A stretch of 64,000 nucleotides of DNA. It comes from Caulobacter flavus (GTDB lineage Bacteria; Pseudomonadota; Alphaproteobacteria; Caulobacterales; Caulobacteraceae). This document shows positions 17,303 to 26,774 of this stretch, in pieces (the stretch's first letter is position 1; each line of letters starts with the position of its first letter). The DNA lies in contig NZ_CP026100.1 in assembly GCF_003722335.1 (NCBI RefSeq), positions 3,012,001 through 3,076,000 on the forward strand, written 5' to 3'. The notes under the pieces are model-generated. The model ran no database searches. It was not told the DNA's origin and saw only the letters and a list, made by a program, of their open reading frames with translations. The translations under genes and the position numbers were made by a program.

Positions 17303-17701
17303 ATGATCCGCTTCATCCTCAACCTGCTCTGGTTCTTCCTCGGCGGCTGGCTGTCGGGCCTCTTGTGGCTGCTGGGCGGCCTGCTGCTGGCGGTCACCAT
17401 CGTCGGCCTGCCCTATGCGGGCGCGGCCTGGCGCATCGCCGGCTTCGCCTTCTGGCCATTCGGCAAGGAGATCGTCAGCCGCGAGATCGTCACTGGTCGC
17501 GGCGACATCGGCACCGGTCCGCTGGGCTTCCTGCTGAACCTCGTCTGGTTCGTGCTGGGCGGCTGGTACATCGCGCTCAGCCACCTGCTGATCGCCGTGG
17601 CCGAAGCGATCAGCATCATCGGCATCCCGTTCGCCATCAAGGACCTGCAGTTGGCCTACATCGCCCTGGCCCCGATCGGCCGCACGGTGGTGCGCCGCTA
17701 G
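17303..17701 (+). CDS. YccF domain membrane protein
   Basis: 132 residues made of two homologous halves, each starting NLLWF or NLVWF and holding a GGW turn (FFLGGWLSGLLWLL; FVLGGWYIALSHLL) and IVGLPYA or IIGIPFA. This duplicated pattern is the YccF domain, an inner-membrane protein of unknown function. Its TAG stop shares two bases with the stop of the convergent ccdB gene. Confidence 0.88.
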   Translation: MIRFILNLLWFFLGGWLSGLLWLLGGLLLAVTIVGLPYAGAAWRIAGFAFWPFGKEIVSREIVTGRGDIGTGPLGFLLNLVWFVLGGWYIALSHLLIAVAEAISIIGIPFAIKDLQLAYIALAPIGRTVVRR

Positions 17702-18030
17702 AAGCCGGTGAACAGTCGGTCGAGGGCGCGCCGGATCGCGTCCTCGTGCGCGGCGAGCGCGGCGAGCGAGGCGATGCGTTGGTTCAGCATCCTACGCTCC
17801 AGATTGGCCAGAAGCGCGACGTCGATGGTCAGGCGTTCGCCGGCTATCTCGACCTCGATCCAAACCTTGCTGAATCCGGCGTCCGCGTCGGTGGCCGGGA
17901 GGCGCATAGGCGGCGCCACCACGATCGTGTCGAGGGCCTCGAACATATGAGATTGCAGGACGACGACGTAGGGAACCGCCGATCGGGTCGACGCTCCGGG
18001 GTTGGCGAAGACATCGAATTGCCGGATCAC
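17698..18030 (-). CDS. ccdB: CcdB family toxin
   Basis: 110 residues from a GTG that overlaps the ccdA stop (GTGA). The start QFDVFANPG, the middle VVVLQSHMFEALDTIVVAP and the end HEDAIRRALDRLFTGF align well with F-plasmid CcdB, whose C-terminal residues poison DNA gyrase and whose last residues end WGI. Here the final residues are FTGF, so the exact gyrase contact differs. Coupled translation behind the antitoxin is standard for the type II ccd module. The gene converges on yccF with stop codons sharing a CTAG. Confidence 0.85.
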   Translation of the reverse strand: MIRQFDVFANPGASTRSAVPYVVVLQSHMFEALDTIVVAPPMRLPATDADAGFSKVWIEVEIAGERLTIDVALLANLERRMLNQRIASLAALAAHEDAIRRALDRLFTGF

Positions 18031-18278
18031 CAGCGACGCCACTCGGCGCCGAACGGTCCATGCTTTTCGACGAACGCGTTGTGCGCCTTGATCGCCTCGG
18101 CGTTCTCTTCGGCCCACCGCCGCGCGCGCTCCTCGGCGCCGGCGGGGTCGACCTTCTGGAGATGCAGCCTAAGTTGCCGCTCGCTCATCCCGGCGACCGA
18201 AATCCCCAGTAGCTCGGCCTGCGCCAGCAGTTCCGGGTCGATGGCTTCAGGCGTGATGTCGAGTTCGGGCTTGCCCAT
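18027..18278 (-). CDS. ccdA: CcdA family antitoxin
   Basis: 83 residues. The C-terminal part, ARRWAEENAEAIKAHNAFVE followed by KHGPFGAEWRRW, resembles the toxin-binding tail of CcdA (WKxEN, then FADENRDW in the F-plasmid protein). The N-terminal part would form the ribbon-helix-helix dimer that binds its own promoter. It precedes ccdB by a 4-bp overlap and lies 13 bp from the AAA ATPase gene, so all three may be one operon. It should neutralise CcdB and repress the operon. Confidence 0.83.
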   Translation of the reverse strand: MGKPELDITPEAIDPELLAQAELLGISVAGMSERQLRLHLQKVDPAGAEERARRWAEENAEAIKAHNAFVEKHGPFGAEWRRW

Positions 18279-18291
18279 TGGGCTGAGGCTA

Positions 18292-19032
18292 TCACGCCTC
18301 GTCGTCGTCAGACAGAAGGACGTCCAGGAAGGTCTTCCGACGGTTGAGGAAGTTGCGGGTCACCTGGAAGTGCTCGGTGTCCTCGTAGTCCACCCGCTCC
18401 AGGCCCCGTTCTGAGGCCTGGTAGATCAGGGCGTCCGGATAGCCCAGCAGGATCGGCGAGTGGGTGGCGATGATGAACTGCGACCGCGCCTGCACCAGTT
18501 CGTGCAGCCTCGCCAGGAACGACAGCTGGCGGCTCGGCGACAGGGCCGCTTCGGGCTCGTCGAGAATGTAGAGGCCGTCGCCTCGGAAGCGGTTGTCGAA
18601 CAGGGCGAAGAACGCCTCGCCGTGCGACTGCTCATGGAGAGGCACGTGGCCATAGCCCGAGACGCCAGTCTCCTCGATGTAGCTCGCGACGTTGAAGAAG
18701 CTTTCGGCGCGCAGGAAGTAGCCGTCGATCGGCCTCAGGTGTCCTCGAACCTTGCGGATATGCTGGCTGAGCGGCGAGTGCGAGGCGCGGGTGGAGAAGT
18801 TGACGCTGGTCGATCCGCCTTCGGCGTTGAAACCCCAGGCGACCGCCAGGGCCTCGATCAGCGTCGACTTGCCCGAGCCGTTCTCGCCGACCAGGAAGGT
18901 CACGCGCGGATGGAAAGCCAGGCTGTCGAGACCGCGCACGACGGGCAGGTTGAACGGATAGGCGTCCGCGTCCCAACCCTCGCGCCGCTCGAAGCGGGCT
19001 TCGATCCAATACGGGCGATCGAGGGCGGTCAT
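18292..19032 (-). CDS. AAA / ABC-type ATPase (COG3910-like)
   Basis: 246 residues from ATG 19032, which has GGGAAG upstream. Walker A is GENGSGKST (about residue 50), Walker B is YILDEPEAALS (about residue 155) and the switch histidine is in ATHSPI (about residue 190). It is a short SMC/OLD-like ATPase with no nuclease domain, like the predicted ATPases of COG3910. Its role is unknown. It may be co-transcribed with ccdAB, 13 bp downstream, which is an uncommon neighbour for that toxin pair. Confidence 0.8.
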   Translation of the reverse strand: MTALDRPYWIEARFERREGWDADAYPFNLPVVRGLDSLAFHPRVTFLVGENGSGKSTLIEALAVAWGFNAEGGSTSVNFSTRASHSPLSQHIRKVRGHLRPIDGYFLRAESFFNVASYIEETGVSGYGHVPLHEQSHGEAFFALFDNRFRGDGLYILDEPEAALSPSRQLSFLARLHELVQARSQFIIATHSPILLGYPDALIYQASERGLERVDYEDTEHFQVTRNFLNRRKTFLDVLLSDDDEA

Positions 19033-19133
19033 CAGGCTTCCCGCATAGCATCGGTTCACCGCGGCCGGCATACGAAAACGGGACGGTCGCGAATGCGCCG
19101 CCCCGTGATGTCGGTCACCTAGTCAGCTGGGCC

Positions 19134-20525
19134 TCAGCCCGGCGAGACCATGTTTTCCGGACGGACGTACTGGTCGAACTCTTCGTTCGTCAGATAACCG
19201 CCGCCGACGGCTTCCTCGCGCAGGGTCGTGCCGTTCTTGTGGGCGGTCTTGGCGATCTTGGCGCAGATGTCGTAGCCCAGGCGGCCGTTCAGGGCCGTGA
19301 CCAGCATCAGCGAGTTCTCGACGCCCTTCTGGATGTTGTCGATGCGCGGCTCGATGCCCACGACGCAGTTGTCGGTGAAGCTGATCGCCGCGTCGGCCAG
19401 CAGGCGAACCGACTGCAGGAAGTTGTAGGCCATCACCGGGTTGAAGACGTTCAGCTCGAAATGGCCCTGGCTGCCGGCGAAGGTCAGGGCGGCGTGGTTG
19501 CCGAACACCTGCACGCAGACCTGGGTGAGCGCTTCACATTGCGTCGGGTTGACCTTGCCCGGCATGATCGACGAGCCCGGCTCGTTCTCCGGCAGGGCCA
19601 GTTCGCCAAGGCCCGCGCGCGGGCCCGAGCCCAGGAAGCGGATGTCGTTGGCGATCTTGAACAGCGAGGCGGCGACCGTGTTGATCGCGCCGTGGCTGAA
19701 CACCATGGCGTCGTGGGCGGCCAGGGCCTCGAACTTGTTTGGGGCCGTGGTGAAGGGCAGGCCGGTGATGCCGGCGATGGCTTCGGCCACGCCTTCGGCG
19801 AAGCCGATCGGGGCGTTCAGGCCGGTGCCGACCGCGGTGCCGCCCTGGGCCAGCTGCATCAGCTTGGGCAGGGTGCTCTCGATGCGCTCGATGCCATTCT
19901 CGACCTGCTGGGTGTAGCCGCCGAACTCCTGGCCCAGCGTCAGCGGGGTGGCGTCCTGGGTGTGGGTGCGACCGATCTTGATGATCTGCGCCCAGGCTTC
20001 CGACTTGGCCTTGAGGGCCGCGTGCAGGTGCTTCAGGGCCGGCAGCAGGTCCGAGACGATCTGCTCGGCGCAGGCCACGTGCATCGCCGTCGGATAGGTG
20101 TCGTTCGACGACTGGCTCATGTTGACGTGGTCGTTCGGGTGGACGGGCTTTTTGGAGCCCATCTCGCCGCCCAGGATCTCGATCGCGCGGTTCGAGATCA
20201 CCTCGTTGGCGTTCATGTTCGACTGGGTGCCCGATCCGGTCTGCCAGACGACCAGCGGGAAGTGATCGTTCAGCTTGCCTTCGATCACTTCGTTGGCGGC
20301 CTGGACGATGGCGTCCTTGATGGCCGCTTCCAGCTTGCCGAGCTTGTGGTTGGTCTCGGCGGCGGCGCGCTTGACGATGCCCAGGGCCCGGACGACCGGC
20401 AGCGGCTGCTTCTCCCAGCCGATCTTGAAGTTGCCGAGGCTGCGCTGGGCTTGCGCGCCCCAATAGCGGTCGGCGGCGACTTCGATGGGGCCGAAGGTGT
20501 CGGTCTCGGTGCGCGTGGCGGTCAT
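19134..20525 (-). CDS. fumC: Fumarate hydratase class II
   Basis: 463 residues. The fumarase/aspartase signature [11 protein letters not shown] is present, as are [14 protein letters not shown] and the catalytic histidine region [16 protein letters not shown]. Length and order fit FumC, the iron-free homotetramer that converts fumarate and malate in the TCA cycle. It stands as a single gene, divergent from the acyltransferase gene. Confidence 0.95.
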   Translation of the reverse strand: MTATRTETDTFGPIEVAADRYWGAQAQRSLGNFKIGWEKQPLPVVRALGIVKRAAAETNHKLGKLEAAIKDAIVQAANEVIEGKLNDHFPLVVWQTGSGTQSNMNANEVISNRAIEILGGEMGSKKPVHPNDHVNMSQSSNDTYPTAMHVACAEQIVSDLLPALKHLHAALKAKSEAWAQIIKIGRTHTQDATPLTLGQEFGGYTQQVENGIERIESTLPKLMQLAQGGTAVGTGLNAPIGFAEGVAEAIAGITGLPFTTAPNKFEALAAHDAMVFSHGAINTVAASLFKIANDIRFLGSGPRAGLGELALPENEPGSSIMPGKVNPTQCEALTQVCVQVFGNHAALTFAGSQGHFELNVFNPVMAYNFLQSVRLLADAAISFTDNCVVGIEPRIDNIQKGVENSLMLVTALNGRLGYDICAKIAKTAHKNGTTLREEAVGGGYLTNEEFDQYVRPENMVSPG

Positions 20526-20660
20526 GCGGGTCTCCCGGAAAACGGTCGAGGGGGGTCTAGACCCTGAGCGCGGCCAGGGCAACGCTCGCGAGGGCGGTTG
20601 ACAGCCAGCGCGGGCATGCGAACCCTCCGCGCCCAGAAAAAGTGTTCGGGGGAAGCGTTC

Positions 20661-21815
20661 ATGGCGTCGGGCAAGGGCGGCGGTCGGATCGTCGCGCTGG
20701 ATCTTCTGCGCGGCCTGGCGGTGACCGGGATGATCATCGTGGTCAGTCCCGGATCGTGGAGCGAGGTCTACGCTCCCCTGGCCCATGCGCCGTGGCACGG
20801 CTGGACGCCGGCCGACCTGGTGTTCCCGACTTTCCTGTTCTGCGTCGGCATGGCCGTCGGCCTGTCGATCCCCAGGCTGACGCCAGCAGATCGGACCTCC
20901 GCCGCCTTCTGGATCAAGGTCGCCCGGCGCACCGCGCTGCTGATCCTGCTGGGCCTGTTGCTCAACGCCCTGCCGAAGTTCGATTTCTCTCATCTTCGCC
21001 TGCCGGGCATCCTGCAGCGCATCGGCCTCTGCTACGCCTTGGGCGTGGCGATCTGCGTGCTGGCCGCGCCCCGGGCCGGCGGCCGGCTGAAGTTCAGCTT
21101 CGCCGCCGTCACCGGGGCGGCCGTCGTCCTGCTCGCCGTCTACTGGGCGCTGCTGGCCTTCGCGCCGGTCCCGGGCTTCGGCGCGGGAAGGCTCGACTCG
21201 CACGGCTCGCTGCCGGCCTTCGTCGACCGGGCGGTGCTCACCGTTCCCCATCTCTGGAAGCATGGAACGACGCCGGGCGTGGGCGTCACCTATGACCCCG
21301 AGGGCCTGCTCTCGACCCTGCCGGCGGCGGTCAACGTGCTGGTCGGAGCGATCGCCGCCGCCTTGCTGGCGCGGGGCGGCGCCAGCCGGATCGCCCTGGC
21401 GCTGCTGTCGGCGGCGCTGATCGCCGGCGGCCTGCTGCTCGACGGCGTCATGCCGATCAACAAGTCGATCTGGACGCCCAGCTTCGCCCTGCTGAGCAGC
21501 GGCCTGTCGATGGCGGCGCTGTTCGTGCTCGACCTGCTGGCGGAGGTGAAACCGGCGCTGAAGCTGGCCGCGCCGCTGACCATCTTCGGCGGCAACGCCA
21601 TCTTGGCCTTCATGCTGTCGCAGCTGTTGGGGATTTTCGGCTCTATGCCGCTGCTGCCGGGCGGTCACTCCGCCCAGGGGCTGACCTACGATCTCGCCCT
21701 GCGCGTGATCGCCGATCCGAAGGCCGCGTCGCTGGCCTGCGCCTTCGCGGTGCTGGCCTTCATCCTGGCGATCCTGATCCCGCTGCATCGGCGCGGGATC
21801 CATTTGCGCCTCTAG
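20661..21815 (+). CDS. Heparan-alpha-glucosaminide N-acetyltransferase-like membrane acyltransferase (DUF5009/DUF1624 type)
   Basis: 384 residues from ATG 20661 with GGGGGAAG upstream. It starts [19 protein letters not shown], the hallmark of this acyltransferase group. About ten transmembrane segments follow, and [20 protein letters not shown] and [14 protein letters not shown] are conserved blocks of the YeiB / HGSNAT-like family. It probably moves an acyl group across the membrane to a sugar or cell-envelope acceptor. The acceptor is unknown. Confidence 0.82.
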   Translation: MASGKGGGRIVALDLLRGLAVTGMIIVVSPGSWSEVYAPLAHAPWHGWTPADLVFPTFLFCVGMAVGLSIPRLTPADRTSAAFWIKVARRTALLILLGLLLNALPKFDFSHLRLPGILQRIGLCYALGVAICVLAAPRAGGRLKFSFAAVTGAAVVLLAVYWALLAFAPVPGFGAGRLDSHGSLPAFVDRAVLTVPHLWKHGTTPGVGVTYDPEGLLSTLPAAVNVLVGAIAAALLARGGASRIALALLSAALIAGGLLLDGVMPINKSIWTPSFALLSSGLSMAALFVLDLLAEVKPALKLAAPLTIFGGNAILAFMLSQLLGIFGSMPLLPGGHSAQGLTYDLALRVIADPKAASLACAFAVLAFILAILIPLHRRGIHLRL

Positions 21816-21877
21816 GCCCGGGGCGCGTAGACAGCGCTCCGACGCCCGCCGCGCCGGCAGGCCCGGAGACCTCGCGC

Positions 21878-22264
21878 TTGCAAGACGACTGGACGCATCA
21901 CGGCAAGGTTCGCGCCCGCGAGGCCGGCGGCGAGCTGACCATCGTGGTCGACGGCCTGACGACCCAGGCCAAGTACTACAAGCCGTTGATCTACGAGTTC
22001 TTCCGCAAGAGCTGGCGCGGCTCGCGCCCGGCCTGGGGCGAGTTTTCGGTCGAGATCGGCATGGAGTTCGTCGGCGAGCCGCCGTGGCTGGATCTCGACA
22101 ACCTGGCCAAGGCCCTGCTCGACGCCATCAAGGGCTATGCCTTCCACGACGACGCCCAGGTCGCCCGGCTGCTGGTCGAGCGCCGCCCGGGCGAGCGCGA
22201 GCGGATCGTCATCGTGGTGCGAAAGCTAGAGTCGCGCTTTCTGCGGGGCACGCTCGAAGACTGA
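21878..22264 (+). CDS. RusA family Holliday-junction resolvase-like protein
   Basis: 128 residues from a TTG start. The motif [17 protein letters not shown] followed by [10 protein letters not shown] carries the RusA catalytic aspartates (DLDN and DD). RusA resolvases cut Holliday junctions and are usually phage-borne. Here no other phage gene is near, so this is a stand-alone chromosomal copy. Its 3' end overlaps the convergent membrane-protein gene by 39 bp. Confidence 0.8.
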   Translation: MQDDWTHHGKVRAREAGGELTIVVDGLTTQAKYYKPLIYEFFRKSWRGSRPAWGEFSVEIGMEFVGEPPWLDLDNLAKALLDAIKGYAFHDDAQVARLLVERRPGERERIVIVVRKLESRFLRGTLED

Positions 22265-22618
22265 CGCCCCGATCGAGATGTAGAGCACGATCAGGAAGGC
22301 CAGATAGCGGCCCAGGCTCGAGGGCTCGGCGCCGGGCGCCAGGGGCACGAGGCCCAGCAGGATCAGGTTCGCCGCGGCCACGCCGGGCAGGGCGAAGGCC
22401 ATGGCCGGATACAGGCGCCGGCCGCGGGGAATGCGCAGCAGCCGCGCGACGGCCTGGAAGGCGAAGGTGACCAGCGCCGCGGCCAGGAAGGCGTTGAGGG
22501 CGTAGAACCAGAAGGCCCGCTCGATCAGCGCGCTGCCGAAGGCCCCGTAGAACAGCGTCGCCGCCAGCCAGGCCCCCAGGCCCGCTCCGGCCAGGATGCA
22601 TACGTTCCGTTTCGACAC
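22226..22618 (-). CDS. Four-helix membrane protein, unknown function
   Basis: 130 residues from a GTG start, with four clear hydrophobic segments (about residues 5-25, 38-58, 72-92 and 104-120). The pattern resembles small DUF5367-type proteins but I am not sure of the family. It converges on, and overlaps, the end of the RusA-like gene. Confidence 0.6.
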   Translation of the reverse strand: MSKRNVCILAGAGLGAWLAATLFYGAFGSALIERAFWFYALNAFLAAALVTFAFQAVARLLRIPRGRRLYPAMAFALPGVAAANLILLGLVPLAPGAEPSSLGRYLAFLIVLYISIGASVFERAPQKARL

Positions 22619-22673
22619 GCGCCAACTCCCCCATCGTCGCTACGACGGGGGAGCCTGCACGCGGCGTGCCGGA

Positions 22674-24797
22674 TCAGGTGTTCCAGAACTCGAGGAAGCC
22701 CCAGGCGGCCAGCACGACGGCGTAGCCGATGAAGATCAGGGCGGTGACCGTGAAGGACAGCTTGCGCACGTCGGTCCAGCTGTCGACGCGGCGGCCGCCG
22801 CGCCACACCACCGGCACCATCGCCAGGGTCAGCAGGGTCAGCAGCGTGGCGATGAAGGCGCAGGCCGAGGCCGTCAGCAGCCAGCCGCTGGGCCAGCCGA
22901 ACACGACCGCCGCCACGTCGCCCGATCCCAGGGCGAAGGCGCCCACGCAGGCGATGGCCGCCAGCCAAAGCACCGCCTGGGTCGTCTGCAACAGGCTGGC
23001 GCGGGCCTGGCTGGTGGTCTGCCGGGTGTCGCGACGGCTGCGCACGAACACGCCGGCCAGGGTGGCGATCGAGGCCAGGGCGGCCAGCAGCGTCATGCCC
23101 GACAGGACGCCCTGCTTGAACAGGGGGCCGACCCGCTCGTAGGCCGCCACGCCGGAGGGGGCGAAGAACCGCGTCGGCGTTCCATCCTCGCGCTGGAACA
23201 CCAGCATGTCGGCGCCGTCGGCGGCCTTGAAGACGTCGTCGCGGTCGGTGGGGATCCACAGGCGGGTGTGGCCGTCGGTGGTGATCGCCAGTCCGCCCTG
23301 GGCGCTGGCGCGAACCTTGGCCACGCCGATCAGGCGGTTCACGAAGCCTTCGAGACCGCCATAGGCGCGGCGGTCGGTCAGGTAGTCGCCTTCGTAGAGG
23401 GCGGCGGCCTCGGCCGACAGCGGGGCGAAGGCCGGGACGGCGCGGGCCGGGGCATAGAAGCGCTCGACGATGGCCGAGGGCAGGGTCGCCGGCAGGCTCT
23501 GGCCGGTGTCGGTGTTGACCGAGACGAAGACGCCCAGGCCCAGATCGGGCGCGATCACCATGTTGGAGTGGAACCACAGGGTCGCGCCGGCGTGGCCGAA
23601 GCCGCGGCGATTGCCGGGCAGGGCGATGTCCTGGAAGCCGCTGTTGAGGCCGGCGGCGCCGGCCGCTGGGCGATAGCTGGGCGTGCGGAAGGCTTGGGCC
23701 GCGCGGGCCGAGAACACGGTGCGCCCGTCGATCGCGCCGCCGTTCAGCAGCAGGGTCATGTAGCGGGCCATGTCGGCGGCGGTGCTCGAGGCCGAACCGG
23801 CCGGAGCGATCTGGCCGATGAATTCGATCGGCTGGGCCTGCAGGCCCAGCGGCGTCCAGCGGTAGCCTTCGGCCATGTCGGCCGCCAGCGCGGGAGCCAT
23901 CGGCGCGGGCAGGTCGTCGCGCCAGGCGCGGGGCTCGCGGAAGGTGGTGCGGGTCAGGCCGGCGGGCGTGATCACGCGCTCGGCGATCAGGTCCTCGAAC
24001 GGCTTGGCGCCGGTGTTGGCCAGGGCCGCGCCGACCAGGGCCACGCCATAGTTCGAATAGGCCGGCAGCACGCCGGGTTCGCGCACCCGGTTGGGACGTT
24101 CCTGGCGCAGATAGACGTCGAGCGGCCGGATCCGGCGCTCGTCACGCTCGAACAGCTGGCCCAGGGCGCGGTCCTCGAAGCCGGGCGTGTGATTGTAGAG
24201 ATCGCGAACCCGCACGGGGTTCTTCTTGCCCTGGTCGCGCACCTGCAGCTTCTCGGGCAGGTAGACGTTGATCGGCGTGTCGGGACGGATGCGGCCGGCG
24301 TCGATCTCGTTCTGCAGGGCGATCCAGGTGAAGGTCTTGGAGATCGAACCGATGCGGAACAGGGTGCGGTCCGGATCGACACGGCGACCGCCCGAGACGC
24401 TGGCGACACCGTAGCCCTTCTTCAGCACCACCTGTCCGTTCTGCACCACCGAGACGGTGACGCCGGCGATATGGTCCTCGTTCATGGAGCGGCGGACAAA
24501 GCCGTCGACGAAAGCCTCGAGTTCAGGCGCGGGCAGGGGCGTGACGCCGGGGAGCGCGGGCGCGACCGGCGGAGCGGCGGCTTGCGGAGCCGCGGCGGGC
24601 GCGGCCGGACGCGCGGCGCGAACGGCCGGCGCGGTCCTCGGCTTGGCCGTCGTCGGGGCAGGCGCATAAGGGCGTGGCGCGGTCGGTATCGCGGCCGTCG
24701 GCGCCGTGCTTTGGCTCGTGGCGCTGCCCGCGCCAGCCAGCCAGATCCCCACGACCGCCGCGCACCGCGCGACCTTGGACGACAAACGCAACGTCAC
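22674..24797 (-). CDS. Membrane-anchored serine hydrolase (class C beta-lactamase fold)
   Basis: About 707 residues from GTG 24797, which has GAGGTGGG upstream and directly precedes the signal peptide; GTG 24827 is an alternative. A proline- and alanine-rich linker follows. The beta-lactamase-fold domain (about residues 90-450) carries SISK as the S-x-x-K motif and YSNYG as the Y-x-N motif. The C-terminal quarter holds about five transmembrane helices. Homologues act as D-aminopeptidases, esterases or penicillin-binding relatives in the periplasm. It may be the last gene of a unit starting at sspB. Confidence 0.87.
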   Translation of the reverse strand: MTLRLSSKVARCAAVVGIWLAGAGSATSQSTAPTAAIPTAPRPYAPAPTTAKPRTAPAVRAARPAAPAAAPQAAAPPVAPALPGVTPLPAPELEAFVDGFVRRSMNEDHIAGVTVSVVQNGQVVLKKGYGVASVSGGRRVDPDRTLFRIGSISKTFTWIALQNEIDAGRIRPDTPINVYLPEKLQVRDQGKKNPVRVRDLYNHTPGFEDRALGQLFERDERRIRPLDVYLRQERPNRVREPGVLPAYSNYGVALVGAALANTGAKPFEDLIAERVITPAGLTRTTFREPRAWRDDLPAPMAPALAADMAEGYRWTPLGLQAQPIEFIGQIAPAGSASSTAADMARYMTLLLNGGAIDGRTVFSARAAQAFRTPSYRPAAGAAGLNSGFQDIALPGNRRGFGHAGATLWFHSNMVIAPDLGLGVFVSVNTDTGQSLPATLPSAIVERFYAPARAVPAFAPLSAEAAALYEGDYLTDRRAYGGLEGFVNRLIGVAKVRASAQGGLAITTDGHTRLWIPTDRDDVFKAADGADMLVFQREDGTPTRFFAPSGVAAYERVGPLFKQGVLSGMTLLAALASIATLAGVFVRSRRDTRQTTSQARASLLQTTQAVLWLAAIACVGAFALGSGDVAAVVFGWPSGWLLTASACAFIATLLTLLTLAMVPVVWRGGRRVDSWTDVRKLSFTVTALIFIGYAVVLAAWGFLEFWNT

Positions 24798-24903
24798 GTA
24801 TCCCACCTCGCCGATAGAGCCCCTCACGGCCTTCTTAGGCCAATTCGCGCGGCGAGGGACACCGGCGCCGGGAAGAAAACTGCCGCTGCGTCAGTCGGGC
24901 TGT

Positions 24904-25704
24904 TCAGTTTCCGGCCGGCGAGGGCTGGGCGCCTGACGCCGGCGCCGGCTTTCGCGCCTTGGCGAAGGCGTACAGCGGCAGCAGCGGACGCAGTTCGGGG
25001 CCGATCCACATCTGCGGCTCGGACGGCGGCGTCATGCCGGTGTCGAGCTCCTTGCGGGCCACGCAGGCCTGGACCGAGCGCCCGAGGGCGATGAAGTCTC
25101 GGGCCTGGCCGATCTCGCTGAGGAAGCAGTCGTCGAAATAGGGATAGCGGTCGCTTTCGCCGCAGCCGAACGAGGTGCGATCGGGCCGGGCGGCGGTCAG
25201 GATCATGCGGTCGTCGCGCTCCAGCGCGGGCACGAACACGCCCGAGAAGCAGGCCGAAACCACCACGATCGACGGGCGACCGGGGCAGGCTCCGTCGACC
25301 ATCGCCGCCAGACGCTGGGGCCGCAGGATCTTGTCGCCCATGACCACCCCTTCGGGCGCGCCGTGCGAGGTGATGTAGACGAGGCAGCCGGCGGGCGAGG
25401 CCTCGGCGGCCGAGGCCAGGCCGGACTGGATTACCTTGGGCTCGGACGCCGCCACGCCCTGCGACGGGTAGCGCCTGGGTCGCGTCGAGAACTGGGCGGG
25501 GGTGGGAAAGCCGAGAGCGGTCAGGCTTCTGGAGACGTCGCGGCGGGCGTTGTCGAAAGCCTCGGTCGAACCGCCGGAATGGGCGCGGTAGTCGCCGGCC
25601 ACGACCACGGCGGCCCAGCGCTCGAACGGACCCTCGGCGTGGGCGGGCGCGATGGCCAGGCAGGCCAGCAGCAGGCCGATGAGAACGCTCGCCGTGCGGA
25701 CCAT
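24904..25704 (-). CDS. Secreted C13 (legumain/caspase-like) family peptidase
   Basis: 266 residues with a Sec signal peptide (VLIGLLLACLAIAPAHA). The catalytic histidine is in YITSHGAP (about residue 114) and the cysteine in VVVSACFSGVF (about residue 151), the H/C spacing of clan CD family C13. Such bacterial proteins are poorly studied; legumains cut after Asn or Asp. It lies 7 bp downstream of the thioesterase gene, so it is likely co-transcribed with sspB and the thioesterase gene. Confidence 0.82.
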   Translation of the reverse strand: MVRTASVLIGLLLACLAIAPAHAEGPFERWAAVVVAGDYRAHSGGSTEAFDNARRDVSRSLTALGFPTPAQFSTRPRRYPSQGVAASEPKVIQSGLASAAEASPAGCLVYITSHGAPEGVVMGDKILRPQRLAAMVDGACPGRPSIVVVSACFSGVFVPALERDDRMILTAARPDRTSFGCGESDRYPYFDDCFLSEIGQARDFIALGRSVQACVARKELDTGMTPPSEPQMWIGPELRPLLPLYAFAKARKPAPASGAQPSPAGN

Positions 25705-25711
25705 GGCGCGC

Positions 25712-26182
25712 CTACGTCTTGAACTTGGCGAAGGGCGTGGGCAGGGCCGTGCCCGTGGACGTGGCCAGCAGCCGGTCCTCGGCGTCGTAGAGTTCGCCCT
25801 CCATGAAGCAGACGGTGCGCCCCCACTTCACGACGCGACCGACGCCGCGCAGCGCTCCGGGCATGGCTGGTCGCAGGAAGCTGGTCTTCATCTCCAGGGT
25901 GGGAACCACGTGGGTCATGCCCGAGGTGATCAGGCCGGCGACCGACATGCATTCGTCGAGCATGGCGCAGACGAAGCCGCCCTGGATCTGGCCCATGGGA
26001 TTGGCGAGCAGATCGGCGCGGGCGTCGAACGCGATCTCGATCCGTCGTTCGGCCTGGCTGACGGCGGTCAAACGAAAGCCCAGCGTCGAGGCGCTGGGCG
26101 GGACGTTCTTCGAGGCGTGGAAGCGCGCGAGGATCGCCTCGTCGGTGAGGGTCTGGGTCTCCTCCGAGGCGATGTCGCTCAA
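25712..26182 (-). CDS. PaaI-like hotdog-fold thioesterase
   Basis: 156 residues from a TTG start 3 bp after the sspB stop. The hotdog core is seen in PMGQIQGGFVCAMLDECMSV (about residues 61-80), with the GGF(V)xxxLD pattern of PaaI/YdiI thioesterases. It should hydrolyse an acyl- or aryl-CoA. The unusual start is supported by the close coupling to sspB and lack of an ATG in the conserved N-terminal part. Confidence 0.8.
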   Translation of the reverse strand: MSDIASEETQTLTDEAILARFHASKNVPPSASTLGFRLTAVSQAERRIEIAFDARADLLANPMGQIQGGFVCAMLDECMSVAGLITSGMTHVVPTLEMKTSFLRPAMPGALRGVGRVVKWGRTVCFMEGELYDAEDRLLATSTGTALPTPFAKFKT

Positions 26183-26185
26183 GGC

Positions 26186-26665
26186 CTACTTCTTCCGGAA
26201 CTGGTCGAGGGAGATGATCTTCGGGGCCTCGTCGCCGTCGGTGGCGGGCGGGGTGGGCTCCGGCTCGGGCTCGACCGGCGCGGGCTCGATCTCCGGGGCC
26301 TCGAACTGCAGGGCGAACTGCACCGACGGGTCGTAGAAGCGCGTCACGGCCGCGTAGGGGATCGACAGGCGCTTGGGCTGGCCGCCGAACTTCAGCGTCA
26401 CCGAGAAGAAGGTCTCGCCCGGGGCGAGATCCCAGTACTGGTGCTGCAGGATGATCGTCATCTCGTCGGGATACTTCGAGAGCAGGTCCTGGGGGGCCGA
26501 GACGCCGGCGGCCTGGGTCTTGAAGGTGATGTAGAGATGGTGCGGCTCGGGCAGGCCGCCGGGCGCGGCGGCCTTCTTCAGCGCGGCCTTGACGACGCCG
26601 CGCAGGGCGTCCTGGGCCATGGCCTCGTACTGCATCAGGTCTTCGGTCGGAGGAGTGCGGGCCAT
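26186..26665 (-). CDS. sspB: SspB, ClpXP adaptor for ssrA-tagged proteins (alpha type)
   Basis: 159 residues from ATG 26665. The folded domain (about residues 10-125, LPEPHHLYITFKTQAAGV and later WDLAPGETFFSVTLKFGG) fits alpha-proteobacterial SspB. A proline/glutamate-rich linker follows, then the short C-terminal ClpX-binding tail (IISLDQFRKK). It delivers tmRNA-tagged proteins to ClpXP. The tmRNA gene lies about 300 bp upstream on the same strand, so tag source and tag adaptor are neighbours. Confidence 0.92.
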   Translation of the reverse strand: MARTPPTEDLMQYEAMAQDALRGVVKAALKKAAAPGGLPEPHHLYITFKTQAAGVSAPQDLLSKYPDEMTIILQHQYWDLAPGETFFSVTLKFGGQPKRLSIPYAAVTRFYDPSVQFALQFEAPEIEPAPVEPEPEPTPPATDGDEAPKIISLDQFRKK

Positions 26666-26774
26666 GGGTCTTCGATTAAGCAAAAACGACAAATCCAGCC
26701 GTCAGCGTAACCCGTCGCGGGGCTCCGGCAAAGGCGCCCGTATACGGTAACGGCGTACAAATTTTCGAGGCGAT

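Noticed and set aside
21878..22264. RusA gene as a sign of a prophage
   Set aside because: No integrase, capsid, terminase or lysis gene is near and both neighbours look chromosomal.
22596..25094. Very long open frame (over 800 codons) on the strand opposite the serine hydrolase
   Set aside because: In GC-rich DNA the antisense frame of a real gene stays open. The opposite strand has a signal peptide, catalytic motifs and a proper start, whereas this frame gives low-complexity Gly/Ala/Arg/His protein. The same applies to 2704-4392, 19239-20567, 29278-31131 and 50959-53421.
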